Source: a virus. Taken from it: a DNA stretch of 63,563 bases. The stretch's first letter is position 1, and each line of letters starts with the position of its first letter. The position numbers and the translations under genes are program-made. The notes beneath the pieces were generated by a model. The model was not told the origin of the DNA, did not search any database, and saw nothing but the letters and a program-made list of their open reading frames with translations. Location: the IMG/VR virus record IMGVR_UViG_3300031240_000005, positions 1-63,563 of that record; one strand, given 5' to 3'. Below are positions 25,342 through 34,000 of the stretch, one piece after another.

Positions 25342-28203
25342 TTGCCAAACCAACTTTCATTGAAGGGAGCCCAACCCTCGCGTCCAGTACGGTACGCGCC
25401 CCTGTATGAGTCAAGGTTCTTTGAAGGAGCAATCACGCAGCAGTCCCCCTTCGGTGGGGGTAATGCGAGTCACCTTGAGATTTCCTACTACGGGCCGCGC
25501 AACTCAAAAATCATCGACGGGATCAACGCCGAAGTAAGTTCCTCGCTCACGATGATCCGCCGCCCCGGACTATCTGTCTACAACTCTCAAACCTTCCCTG
25601 CTATCAATCGGTTCTACGAGAACAGAGTATCTGTCTATAACTCGACACAGACTCAGCTAAGTGAATCGATCCAAGTTATTGCCGACGGCCAAGACGGAAA
25701 TATCTACGACGCCACCGGCCCCAGCACTAAGAAAGTTCTGTTCACCAAAACCACAGGCGCGGGAAAAACCAGCTTCCAGTCTGTAGGAAATTCGCTGTAC
25801 TTCTCTGATGGCCCTGACCAAAAGAAACTGATAACCCCATCTAAGGTATGGGGCGCGAACCAGACCTTCCAATCCGGCGATCTCATCACGGATACCAACG
25901 GAAACATTCAGGAAGTCCAGCCGTCGTACTCGTTGGAAATTACAACCGTTCAGGTGATCGAACAGAGCATTGTCCATGTTCCGCCCATCCACAATTGGTA
26001 CGCGATCATAACGTTTACCCAGCCGGTGAAATGGCCTGTCGGAACTACGATTACTTTCAACGGGCTTACTAATTTCGCGCAGCTTAACGGCCAAACGCTG
26101 ACCATCCGGTCGCTTCCCGGTGCGAACCAAATCTCTGTTACGTCCCCCACGCAGGTTCTGTACGGGCCGATCCCCGATACCGGCACAGCGTCTACTGGGG
26201 GAGCCAACGGAACATTTACTTCGGGGGCCACGGTTCCTGTGTGGAATGCAGTTCTTGGTGGCACGACCACAGACGGTACTGTTGTATGGCAGAATTTTGG
26301 CGGGCCTGTTTATAACTGGGCCGACGCCGCCCCAACCTTTGCTCCGACCCTGACTCCGAATCCATTAAACAGACAGTGGAGTCCCTTAGCCACGATCCCG
26401 GCGAATTACGCTATCTTGGACTCCAACAATAACGTCCAGTATGCATACGGCGCTGTTATCCCCCAAACTACGGGGGCCACCGTTCCTGTGTGGGGAACCA
26501 ATCCTCCTCTTCTAAGTTCAAGTTTTAGCGGAAGCCCGCTTACAATTCCGGGATCGGCCACGCAGGATGGAAGCGTACTCTGGACTAATTGCGGGTCACC
26601 TATTTCATGGTCGTCCACGACTACGCTGCCGACTTCTCAGGCGTTGATCGACTCGAACGGCAACTGGCAGATTTTGACCAGCTCCTCGGATATATTCTAT
26701 GGGATTACAGGCGCGACCGTTCCTGTTTGGAATGCCACGCTCTACGGAACCACAACGGATGGGACAATCACCTGGACTAACGTCGGACCCGGAAGTGTCA
26801 TCATTACGGGTAGCGTTGAGTACGCCTTCAGCTATCATTCCATCGACGGCTCAGTTACGACAGCCTCTCCGCTTGTTCTCCAAAATGTAAACTCCGCCGT
26901 AGTTGGAACCAGCGGAGCATACAGAGCCGTGTTGTCTGGACCTAATTCCGTAGACCCGCAGATCGATCAAATCTGGTTGTGGAGAACCGTTCAGGGCGGG
27001 TCCGTTCTACTTCTTTTGGACACGATCCCGAACCCCGCAATCGGAGTTGCTGCGAACTGGTCTTACACAGACTTCTTACCTGATACTTCTCTTAATACGC
27101 AGATCATCGCACCTATTGCCGACGCGAACGATCCGCCACCAGTTGGAATCACGGCCCTGACTTATCATCTAGGCCGGATGTGGGGCGCTGTCGGAAATAT
27201 CGTTTACAACTCCGAAGGTCCTGATGTTACCGCAGGAAACGGAAATACCGCATGGAACCCCAGCGATCTTTACATTTATCCGAGCACTGTGACGCGACTG
27301 GACCCGACAAGTTATGGGCTAACGGTCTATACGTTGTCCGATCCGTATCTAATTCAGGGGTTGGGGACCTCTAGTAGTTCCTTCTTCTCCACGCCGTTTC
27401 TGACCTATCTCGGATTAGTATCTTACGATGCTTTCTCGAAAAACGGCGGCATCACGTTCCTTTACACGTCGGATAACCAGTTGGTTACTCTAGACCCCAA
27501 CGGAGGTGTGTCTGAGGTAGGATTTCCGATTGGTGACCAGTTCGGTCCGGGAAATGGAACAGGAACCTTTACCCCAAGTACGACGCAGGTAACATGGCAT
27601 ATCGCCGGGTCTCAGGATAAGGGCCTCTACGTTTCGGATTCCCAAGGAACGTGGTGGAGACTCTGCCCGACCCCGTCCCCAGAAACGGGAATGACATGGA
27701 GTCCCAAGGCCCAGCCTATTGGTGGATTCTCTTGCGTGCAGTCCGTCGAAACAACCCCAGGAACTCATAACCTGCTAGTGGCTCCTTTGACTTCAGGTCC
27801 GATCCTGAAACGTGATTCTACGGTCTACACGGACAACGGCTCGGCCTACAACGCTTACTTCATCCTCGGCTCGCTCGTGCTTGCCCAGCCGGGTCAGGTT
27901 GCGATGGTTGAGTCTATCACTCTAGATTCGTGGCTGCGCGGCAACGCACCTACATTAGCTGTGCAGTTGGACGAAATCGCCCCACTGTCCGCTGGATATT
28001 TCGAACCCTTGACTTCTTTTGTTCCCGATCCGCCCACCTTGTATGCACCACAAAGTTTGTATGCACAGAGGTTCTATCTGTCTCAAACGCAGGATGCGGC
28101 GTGGTGTAGACACCTACAGATTCAGGTTCTGTGGGGTAATGACTCGGTTAGGAACGAAATACTTAGCCTAACAATTTTTGGCGGATTTGAACAGGAACAC
28201 TAG
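25342..28203 (+). CDS. Large tail protein (tail tube/nozzle-like), 953 aa
   Basis: TTG start behind CCGGAG. N-terminal 170 residues (FEGAITQQSPFGGGNASHLE, KIIDGINAEVSSSLTMIRRP, YSDG-type SLYFSDGPDQKK) match the layout of podoviral tail tubular B-like proteins. A middle region (about 200-490) has three copies of a unit ending GATVPVW-N/G plus TTDGTV/IxW, a tandem repeat. The C-terminal half resumes the tail pattern (TSDNQLVTLDPNGGVSEVG, LYVSDSQGTWWRLCP). Its stop shares CTAG with the convergent methylase stop. Confidence 0.7.
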   Translation: MPNQLSLKGAQPSRPVRYAPLYESRFFEGAITQQSPFGGGNASHLEISYYGPRNSKIIDGINAEVSSSLTMIRRPGLSVYNSQTFPAINRFYENRVSVYNSTQTQLSESIQVIADGQDGNIYDATGPSTKKVLFTKTTGAGKTSFQSVGNSLYFSDGPDQKKLITPSKVWGANQTFQSGDLITDTNGNIQEVQPSYSLEITTVQVIEQSIVHVPPIHNWYAIITFTQPVKWPVGTTITFNGLTNFAQLNGQTLTIRSLPGANQISVTSPTQVLYGPIPDTGTASTGGANGTFTSGATVPVWNAVLGGTTTDGTVVWQNFGGPVYNWADAAPTFAPTLTPNPLNRQWSPLATIPANYAILDSNNNVQYAYGAVIPQTTGATVPVWGTNPPLLSSSFSGSPLTIPGSATQDGSVLWTNCGSPISWSSTTTLPTSQALIDSNGNWQILTSSSDIFYGITGATVPVWNATLYGTTTDGTITWTNVGPGSVIITGSVEYAFSYHSIDGSVTTASPLVLQNVNSAVVGTSGAYRAVLSGPNSVDPQIDQIWLWRTVQGGSVLLLLDTIPNPAIGVAANWSYTDFLPDTSLNTQIIAPIADANDPPPVGITALTYHLGRMWGAVGNIVYNSEGPDVTAGNGNTAWNPSDLYIYPSTVTRLDPTSYGLTVYTLSDPYLIQGLGTSSSSFFSTPFLTYLGLVSYDAFSKNGGITFLYTSDNQLVTLDPNGGVSEVGFPIGDQFGPGNGTGTFTPSTTQVTWHIAGSQDKGLYVSDSQGTWWRLCPTPSPETGMTWSPKAQPIGGFSCVQSVETTPGTHNLLVAPLTSGPILKRDSTVYTDNGSAYNAYFILGSLVLAQPGQVAMVESITLDSWLRGNAPTLAVQLDEIAPLSAGYFEPLTSFVPDPPTLYAPQSLYAQRFYLSQTQDAAWCRHLQIQVLWGNDSVRNEILSLTIFGGFEQEH

Positions 28204-28958
28204 TCTGTCCGATTAATGGACTCATATTTCAAAATTTGGTTGGCTATCCATTCTGGGATTTGGGGGACGACGGCATTTCCGGAGGACTTAATTCGGTCCA
28301 CCCAATTGGCAGGCCGGTCATCCACTCCGCGAAGCAAGGGTTGAGGAAAACCACTTGTTCCAGAGAACGGAGATCGGGCGATATCGAACAGATTCGCCGT
28401 GCTACCCGGCCCCCCTTGTCTAGGCGTGCTAGAATCGATGCTTTCGAACAATCCCGATATTCTGAAGCCGGAAGGGTAGGCAACAATCCAGACCCTTTTT
28501 CTGGGTTGGGGAAGCCCGAAACAACTCGCTGGTATAATCGTCCATTCCGCATCATACCCGATTTCGGCCAAGGCCCCAAGAACTCGGTCGATTCCTCTTC
28601 TGAGGAGAGCGTCAACGTTTTCCAAGACGACGTATTTGGGTCGTAGTGAGTTAATGATTCTTGGGATTTCGAAGAACAATCCGCTTCTTTTTCCATCGAG
28701 TCCGGATGCTTCTTGATTAGCGACGGAAATATCCTGACAGGGAAATCCTCCACAGATGACATCAACGGGATCAAGGGTAGTTGCACCAACTGTTCTGATG
28801 TCTCCATATCTTTTGGCCTCTGGAAAATGCTTGGCTAGTACTTTCTGACAGAATAGATCAATCTCAACCTGCCAAGTTATGTTAAACCCAGCACGTTGGA
28901 ATCCAAGATCAAACCCACCGATCCCCGCAAACAGAGACCCAACTGTCATCTTTTCCAT
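28200..28958 (-). CDS. DNA (cytosine-5) methyltransferase
   Basis: 252 aa from ATG 28958; a second ATG at 28949 is an equally good start because the family opens with VGSLFAGIGGFDLGF. Motif I FAGIGGFDLG, motif IV catalytic loop GGFPCQDISVAN (PCQ cysteine), motif VI ENV (VLENVDALL), motif VIII QPRKRVWIVAY and motif X SGNAVVPQ are all present. The target domain is short, so the recognition site is probably short. No restriction partner is nearby. It sits backward among tail genes with its own promoter, and its stop codon region contains a palindrome copy. Confidence 0.92.
   Translation of the reverse strand: MEKMTVGSLFAGIGGFDLGFQRAGFNITWQVEIDLFCQKVLAKHFPEAKRYGDIRTVGATTLDPVDVICGGFPCQDISVANQEASGLDGKRSGLFFEIPRIINSLRPKYVVLENVDALLRRGIDRVLGALAEIGYDAEWTIIPASCFGLPQPRKRVWIVAYPSGFRISGLFESIDSSTPRQGGPGSTANLFDIARSPFSGTSGFPQPLLRGVDDRPANWVDRIKSSGNAVVPQIPEWIANQILKYESINRTD
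28207..28221 (+). repeat. Dispersed palindrome copy 11
   Basis: GTCCGATTAATGGAC within the last codons of the methyltransferase gene (encodes SINRTD). Confidence 0.85.
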
Positions 28959-28965
28959 TTGGTCC

Positions 28966-28994
28966 AATATACCACATGCCCCCAATCTCGTCAA
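28966..28994 (-). promoter_or_regulatory. Consensus-like sigma70 promoter of the methyltransferase
   Basis: Minus-strand TTGACG (28989-28994), a 17-base spacer and TATATT (28966-28971). Transcription would begin about at the first ATG (28958), so translation is either leaderless or starts at the second ATG (28949). Confidence 0.65.
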
Positions 28995-29014
28995 GAATCG
29001 TCCCTAAATCTGAT

Positions 29015-29029
29015 GTCCAGTTAATGGAC
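29015..29029 (+). repeat. Dispersed palindrome copy 12
   Basis: GTCCAGTTAATGGAC just outside the methyltransferase promoter, so copies flank that gene on both sides. Its ATG opens a 59-codon frame. Confidence 0.85.
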
Positions 29030-29203
29030 AGGCTCCCGTCTGCCCACCCTCTTCCCCACATCAGCACCCCGCCTATTAACACAGTTCTAAGATGTCCCCT
29101 ACCAAACATCATCCCCCCGAGTCCCGATAGCCTGCGTCAATACTATTTCAATGGGCTGATCCCTCAGTACAGATTCACCCCACCTTCTCCTCTAAAGGCA
29201 TGA
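29024..29203 (+). CDS. Doubtful 59-aa Pro-rich ORF starting in the palindrome
   Basis: ATG lies inside the palindrome and the TGA overlaps the next ATG (ATGA at 29200), which suggests coupling. The product is very Pro/Ser-rich (LPSAHPLPHISTPP) with no ribosome site, so it may be a translated leader or not a gene. Confidence 0.3.
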   Translation: MDRLPSAHPLPHISTPPINTVLRCPLPNIIPPSPDSLRQYYFNGLIPQYRFTPPSPLKA

Positions 29204-29520
29204 AAATGCAACTTCCCAATTTGACGTGGCTCTCCTGGATCGGCGTACACTGGCAGGCTTTGCTGGCGTGGCTCACGGGCATCATCACGCTTTCTAAAGT
29301 CGGCAAATTCTTCGCTCGGGGGGCTATAGGTATCGGCAAGGTATTCGACCGATTCGAGGCCGCAGAGCAAACCCTGACCCTGCTCGCAACCAACCATCTC
29401 CCTCACTTACAAGTGGAAATGGAGAGGCTAAACGAGGGGGTCGCCGATCTTCAGACCACGTCCAACAAGGGAAACGATACTTTGATTGAGATCGCCACAA
29501 TCCTAAAGGAAAGACAATAG
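29200..29520 (+). CDS. Small membrane protein, holin-like candidate (106 aa)
   Basis: One hydrophobic segment (about residues 10-30: WLSWIGVHWQALLAWLTGII) is followed by a coiled-coil-like charged tail (VEMERLNEGVADLQT). A second ATG at 29206 is also possible. Size and topology fit a phage holin or an inner-membrane anchor, but one transmembrane segment with a long tail is also common in tail assembly genes. Confidence 0.55.
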   Translation: MKMQLPNLTWLSWIGVHWQALLAWLTGIITLSKVGKFFARGAIGIGKVFDRFEAAEQTLTLLATNHLPHLQVEMERLNEGVADLQTTSNKGNDTLIEIATILKERQ

Positions 29521-29928
29521 ATGAAACCGATTTTTGTGCGACCTGCTCAAACCGAAGAGGCGCAGCAGTTTATTGATTGGGCAAACGAGAACCCAGTCAA
29601 TGAGTTTGATCCCGAAGTAGCCAAGTTCCCATCCAGCGTAACGTGGGTCGCTTACGATCAAGACGGCCCCGTAGCTTTTCAGACAATTCAGAGGCCGCTG
29701 GTTCTGGAGTCTCTTGCTCCGAGACCCGGTTTGTCTAAACTACAAACCGCCCAAGTCCTCAAGGAGTTCACGCAAAATGCCGTGACCCAAGCACACCTAC
29801 AAGGCGCGGGCGAGATACTTTTCCTCGGGTCCGACCCCGTCACGGATGAATTTGCCAGCAATCATATTTTTGAGCGTGTCTATCTTCCGCTCTACAGAGT
29901 TAAGATCAAGGACATTTCATGCTCATAA
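29521..29928 (+). CDS. GNAT-like acetyltransferase fold protein (135 aa)
   Basis: ATG follows TAG directly. The sequence has the N-terminal RPAQTEEAQQFIDWANENP pattern of GNATs, a VTWVAYDQDGPVAFQTIQRP beta-hairpin and helix-rich centre. The acetyl-CoA loop (R/Q-x-x-G-x-G/A) is not clear, so enzymatic activity is uncertain. Related small proteins occur near tail and internal virion genes in podoviruses. The end overlaps the next ATG. Confidence 0.6.
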   Translation: MKPIFVRPAQTEEAQQFIDWANENPVNEFDPEVAKFPSSVTWVAYDQDGPVAFQTIQRPLVLESLAPRPGLSKLQTAQVLKEFTQNAVTQAHLQGAGEILFLGSDPVTDEFASNHIFERVYLPLYRVKIKDISCS

Positions 29929-30722
29929 GCCTTAAAAGCGAGTACACATGGAGCGACCGTCAAGGCCGCTATATCCTCTTACGTAGAAAGTCCATTAACT
30001 GGACAGGTGGGGTCGCCTCGCTCAAGGGGGCCAGTTCTGCTCAGGACAATCTAGCTAATCAGCAGAGCCAGTTCTATTCGACTCTACAAAACGACTACGG
30101 CACCCAGTTCGCCAACCAATCCGCGATCCTCGGGAACCTAAACAAAACCCTCTCGCCCATTGTAAATGCAGGCCCTAACCAATTCGGATTCTCTCAGGGT
30201 CAGACCAACAACCTGAACTCCCAAGCCCTCCAAGGAACCGCAACCGCCTACGCAAACGCGGCCAAGAATCTGAAGGAAAATCAAGCGGCTTCGGGCGGCG
30301 GGAATTCTCTTCTTCCGAACGGGGCGCAAAACCAACAGCAAGCAGCACTCGCAGCCAGCGCGGCTAATAGCCAGTCCAACCAGCTTCTGGGAATCCAGCA
30401 GCAAGGTTACGACGTAGGCCGTCAGAACTTCAACAACGCAGTCAGTCAGTTGGGTGGGGTGGCTGGTCAGTACAATCCCTCGGGCTATGCCGGTCAGGCA
30501 ACAGGGGCGGGCAACGCGGCGGCGAATACGGACAATCAAATCGCACAAGCAAACAATGCGGCTTCCCCGTGGAATTTAATCGGCGGAATCCTCGGCGGGG
30601 CTGCTTCTGGGTTTGCTTCTGGGCTCGGCGGGGGTCTAGGAAAGGCTTGGGGCGGCGGTAACTCAGGCGGTGGGTCATCAAACTACAACACGCCGTCTGG
30701 CGGGAACGAACTTGGATTTTAA
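29919..30722 (+). CDS. Internal virion protein (T7 gp14-like), 267 aa
   Basis: Helical Gln/Asn/Ala-rich sequence (QQAALAASAANSQSNQLLGI, RQNFNNAVSQLGGVAGQYNP) followed by a hydrophobic Gly/Ala segment (GGILGGAASGFASGLGGGLG) and a Gly/Ser tail: the plan of podoviral ejection proteins that enter the host envelope. The start at 29919 overlaps the previous gene; the first 30 residues (including SINWTGG encoded by a palindrome) look non-conserved, so the true start may lie nearer GVASLKGASS. Confidence 0.65.
   Translation: MLISLKSEYTWSDRQGRYILLRRKSINWTGGVASLKGASSAQDNLANQQSQFYSTLQNDYGTQFANQSAILGNLNKTLSPIVNAGPNQFGFSQGQTNNLNSQALQGTATAYANAAKNLKENQAASGGGNSLLPNGAQNQQQAALAASAANSQSNQLLGIQQQGYDVGRQNFNNAVSQLGGVAGQYNPSGYAGQATGAGNAAANTDNQIAQANNAASPWNLIGGILGGAASGFASGLGGGLGKAWGGGNSGGGSSNYNTPSGGNELGF
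29990..30004 (-). repeat. Dispersed palindrome copy 13
   Basis: GTCCATTAACTGGAC near the 5' end of the ejection protein gene (encodes SINWTG). Confidence 0.8.
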
Positions 30723-30734
30723 AAGGTGAAAAAC

Positions 30735-31142
30735 ATGAGCGTGAACAAGCTCGAAGCGTTAGTTTTTGCGGTCGGTTCGGTCAAGGGGATGTTTTCTCCC
30801 GACTCGCTGGCTTTTCAATTGAACAATCCCATGATGGTTCAGAGTTTCAGTAGACCGGGTCGCAATGAAATTACAGAGGACGGAGTTCGCGTGTTCAGCT
30901 CTTTCTTGGCTGGTTTTCGAGCAAATTTGTTTGACGCCGATTTGAAAGCTCGTGGAGCTTCCCGCGCTGGAATAAAGAAAGACGATCTACTGGAAAACTT
31001 ACTTCGTGTTTACGGCATAACCGAGTTAGGTGGCCAACAGACCGTGTTGAAATTCCTGAAGAGAGCCCTCAAAACCCAAGACATTAAACTTACCACTCCA
31101 CTTACGTGGTTTCTGTCTGGGGAAACTCCAAAACAGGAATAG
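30735..31142 (+). CDS. Hypothetical 135-aa protein between virion genes
   Basis: ATG 30735 behind AAAAGGTG; a GTG at 30726 lies within that ribosome site. The protein is helical and basic (DGVRVFSSFLAGFRANLFDA, KKDDLLENLLRVYGITELGG). It is likely a small virion or ejection component. The tail end of the antisense HNH gene overlaps its last 41 bases. Confidence 0.6.
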   Translation: MSVNKLEALVFAVGSVKGMFSPDSLAFQLNNPMMVQSFSRPGRNEITEDGVRVFSSFLAGFRANLFDADLKARGASRAGIKKDDLLENLLRVYGITELGGQQTVLKFLKRALKTQDIKLTTPLTWFLSGETPKQE

Positions 31143-31824
31143 AACTCTTTTTGCTCATATTTTCTAAAAACCACAAAGGCTGCAAGTTCAAATAATTACA
31201 GGCTAGTAGTAGGTGCTGACGGTTCGTCAAATCAAAGGCTGCGAGCGGCATGATGTGGTCTATGTTCCATTTTCCTTTTCCTGTTCCCCAGTTCTCCCAC
31301 GTCATTCCAGGTTGAAATTTGGATTCGAGATAGACGATTAGTTCGGGAATCGAACACCCGAGATCATCAACAGCCGACCCCGATTTGTATTCGGCTTTTA
31401 TGGAATCGTATAAACGCCCGCGAAGTCTAGTCCTAAGTTTAAACTGAAGATCGGTGTCGTAGCGTTCTTTGCTATACTCCCTTCTGTTTTCTTTCACCAC
31501 TCCCGGGTCTCTGGTTTTAGACCACTCTTTCCACGTAACTTTCGCGCAAGACTTACATAAGTCCTGTAGTCCATCTAAAGAGCCTGAATCTTTCGAAAAA
31601 TCTTCTTTTGGAAGAAGAAATTTGCAATTTCGACACACCTTCTCTAAAGGCTCCGTACCTGTTAGAGCGGCGGAGTTGGCTTTGTTTTTGGCATAACGCT
31701 TTTTCCAAACAATCTTGTTACAATTTCGGCACCATCTCTGTAACCCGTCTTTATTGTTTTTGTCTTTCGAAAAATTATCTAAAGGTTGTTCCATCTTACA
31801 TTTAGAGCAAACTTTGGTTAACAC
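31102..31824 (-). CDS. HNH homing endonuclease with two N-terminal zinc fingers
   Basis: 240 aa. Two C4 fingers of the same type (VCSKCKMEQPLDNF...CRNC and VCRNCKFLLPKEDF...CKSC) occupy residues 5-95. The HNH core is WNIDHIMPLAAFDLTN followed by NLQPLW and ENMSKK, with H, N and H ligands complete. Such enzymes bind DNA through the fingers. It lies antisense between two virion genes and is probably a mobile insertion. Confidence 0.9.
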   Translation of the reverse strand: MLTKVCSKCKMEQPLDNFSKDKNNKDGLQRWCRNCNKIVWKKRYAKNKANSAALTGTEPLEKVCRNCKFLLPKEDFSKDSGSLDGLQDLCKSCAKVTWKEWSKTRDPGVVKENRREYSKERYDTDLQFKLRTRLRGRLYDSIKAEYKSGSAVDDLGCSIPELIVYLESKFQPGMTWENWGTGKGKWNIDHIMPLAAFDLTNRQHLLLACNYLNLQPLWFLENMSKKSSIPVLEFPQTETT

Positions 31825-31928
31825 AGCATTCTCCCGTTTGGTTTTGGTGGATACTGATTAGACGAACAAAAGACGAAAAAGTTGCGCAATTTTTCAGAAA
31901 TAATTTTTCATCGAGGAGCACGAATAAA

Positions 31929-33482
31929 ATGCCCGATCTCACCCCGTCTGCTGTTGTTACGCCGGACATCAATGCTCCGTCCCCCCAGGTATCTCCTGTT
32001 CCTCCTCCCGGAATGATCGCACCGCAAAATGCTCAACAACAGAGTCCAGTAAACCCGACCGCTGTTCCCCAACAACCAACTCCCCAACAACAGCAACTTG
32101 CTCATTCTGCTTTGATTGGGCATGGATTTAAGTCCTTGGTTAGTTCTATGGCGGGATCATCTACGCAATATCAGATGACGCCAAATGGCCCCCAACCCGT
32201 TGAAGTCCCTAACAAACCCGGCCAATTCTTCCGCAACATCCTCGCAGGTGCGATTATGGGCGGTGTGGCGGGCGGGTCGGTGTCTGGGTCCGAGACTGCC
32301 GGATCGGGTTGGATGGGTGCCGCCAAGGGCGCTGGGGCGGCACAACAAGGCTTCCAGCAGCAACAGCAGCAGAGACAGCAAGAAGCTCAGAAGCAGTTCG
32401 AGAACCAGCAGGCCGCAACCAAGGAAAACCGAGAACAGACGCTGATGAATGCGACCATCGCTCAGTACCAATCTGAGATGGCGGCGCGGCAGCACATGAC
32501 TGATCTCGAAGACAAGAAATATCACGACGCCCACAACGCAGCGTCAGCCGCCCTGTATGACACTCTAAAAACAGCAGGCGGAGTTGCGCCTATTGATGGG
32601 AAGCTACCCGAAGATTTGACAGCCTACGATCTGGCGAAAGCCTACACCAAAGACCCAACAATCCGCCAAGCCCCTGCTGGGTACGTTCGTCATTTTATTG
32701 ACAAGACCGACTCAGACGAAGTGACGTGGAACGGGCAGCACTGGACTCACCCCGACGGTTCACCCGCTGACATGACCGACAAGACCTCCATTCAGGTTTT
32801 GGACACGCCCGTCAACGCGATGACAACCAGAATCAAGGGTCTCAGCAACGATACGGTCAACAAGGTAATAGGTCAGCCTATTCTCCCTTCTGGGGGAACC
32901 ACTGATTCTGTTACGCCCCTAGACCTTGTCAACATGGCCGGTACTCGTTTGAACCGCGAAAAGGAAATAGCCCAGACCAAGCACGAAGGCATGATGGCCA
33001 ACGCGCAGGCAAAACAAGCCGCAAACGAAGCGGAACGCCTACGGAGAGACGGATATGCTGCCGCTAAAGAGCAAGTGGACATCGCCAACAGGTCTCTCGA
33101 AGATCAACTGAAAAACGTGATGCCGGGAGAAGAGAAGCCAATTACGGATCAGATATCGGCAAACAACGACCGTCTGCGTTCGCTGTACGAACAGACCTTC
33201 CCCGATCAGAAACTTCCAGAAGCGAAGGAAACTCCAAAGGGCGATACCGTAACTGTTACTACCTCGGATGGTAAAGTCGGGGTGATTCCGAAAGACAAAC
33301 TCGACGATTTTCTAAAAGCAAACCCCGGCGCTACGTCCCCCGGACATCCGACTTCCCCAACTCCTCCTGCTACTTTGAAGTCCATCGTAAAAGGAGCGCA
33401 GCAAAAAGCCGAAGACTATCTCAAGAGAATGGAAACCTTTTACGGTATTGGAGGTTCGGCCCCCGCACAGGGGGCACCCTGA
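31929..33482 (+). CDS. Internal virion / DNA-ejection protein (T7 gp15-like), 517 aa
   Basis: ATG behind GAGGAG. The N-terminal Pro/Gln stretch is followed by a Gly/Ala hydrophobic segment (AGAIMGGVAGGSVSGSETAG), then Gln-rich coiled-coil (QQGFQQQQQQRQQEAQKQFE) and long helical regions. Position between gp14-like and gp16-like genes supports the ejection role. The frame ends at TGA 33482 next to a stable hairpin, and the following gene overlaps in the +1 frame. Confidence 0.65.
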   Translation: MPDLTPSAVVTPDINAPSPQVSPVPPPGMIAPQNAQQQSPVNPTAVPQQPTPQQQQLAHSALIGHGFKSLVSSMAGSSTQYQMTPNGPQPVEVPNKPGQFFRNILAGAIMGGVAGGSVSGSETAGSGWMGAAKGAGAAQQGFQQQQQQRQQEAQKQFENQQAATKENREQTLMNATIAQYQSEMAARQHMTDLEDKKYHDAHNAASAALYDTLKTAGGVAPIDGKLPEDLTAYDLAKAYTKDPTIRQAPAGYVRHFIDKTDSDEVTWNGQHWTHPDGSPADMTDKTSIQVLDTPVNAMTTRIKGLSNDTVNKVIGQPILPSGGTTDSVTPLDLVNMAGTRLNREKEIAQTKHEGMMANAQAKQAANEAERLRRDGYAAAKEQVDIANRSLEDQLKNVMPGEEKPITDQISANNDRLRSLYEQTFPDQKLPEAKETPKGDTVTVTTSDGKVGVIPKDKLDDFLKANPGATSPGHPTSPTPPATLKSIVKGAQQKAEDYLKRMETFYGIGGSAPAQGAP

Positions 33483-33987
33483 CAACCCTAAACCTAATGA
33501 CGGTGCCTACTCTGTAGGCGAGAGGCCGCGAGCGGAAGATATCCCTGCTTTTAAAACGTGGGCTCCGCAAGGGCCGACCCGTGCGCCCGGAATGGTAAAT
33601 CCCGGAACCATTGATCTCACCAAACGCCCTGCGGTCCATTTTCCAGACGGCTCCGCTGGTTCTCTCTACACATACAACACCCCCATTGAGAGCGGTAAAG
33701 ACAAAGGCAAATGGATCGTTACACCCGGCATAACTCCTGATGGCAAGGTTCTAACAGAAGACCAAGCCTATGACAGAGCAATGCGAACAGGCCAGCATCT
33801 CGGAATATTTGATAGCGAAAAGAATTCCGAAAGCTACGCTACTTTCCTTCACATGAAACAGGGCGGATTTCAAGCCTATAAAAATGGCGGAGACTACAAA
33901 CCTAACGGTGAGTATTGGGTCAATCAAAATCCCAAAGATATTGAGAACGGGGCCAAGTATTCCGTCAGCATTCAACCGCCGAAATAA
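33448..33987 (+). CDS. Downstream NPG-TIDL-RP domain, separate gene or frameshift extension
   Basis: This frame overlaps the end of the preceding gene by 35 bases and has no good start: TTG 33448 lacks a ribosome site. About residues 45-145 carry NPGTIDLTKRPAVHFPDGSA, YTYN, ITPDGKVLTEDQAYDRAMRT and GQHLGIFDSEKNSESYATFL, a domain frequent in phage polyproteins (usually G-N-I-D-L-x-x-RP ... G-x-HLG-x-F). In relatives this domain is often fused to the preceding protein, so a +1 ribosomal shift is possible. Confidence 0.6.
   Translation: MEVRPPHRGHPDNPKPNDGAYSVGERPRAEDIPAFKTWAPQGPTRAPGMVNPGTIDLTKRPAVHFPDGSAGSLYTYNTPIESGKDKGKWIVTPGITPDGKVLTEDQAYDRAMRTGQHLGIFDSEKNSESYATFLHMKQGGFQAYKNGGDYKPNGEYWVNQNPKDIENGAKYSVSIQPPK
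33459..33475 (+). other. Perfect GC hairpin at the end of the 31,929 gene
   Basis: GCCCCC-GCACA-GGGGGC, six GC pairs with a five-base loop, lies in the overlap of two frames and five bases before the upstream TGA. It could stimulate a frameshift or re-initiation; no T-run follows. Confidence 0.5.
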
Positions 33988-34000
33988 GGTAAAATAAGAC

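Noticed and set aside
28244-28807. Long alternative minus-strand frame inside the methyltransferase gene
   Set aside because: It is a shadow of the methyltransferase, which has all the family motifs in the other frame.
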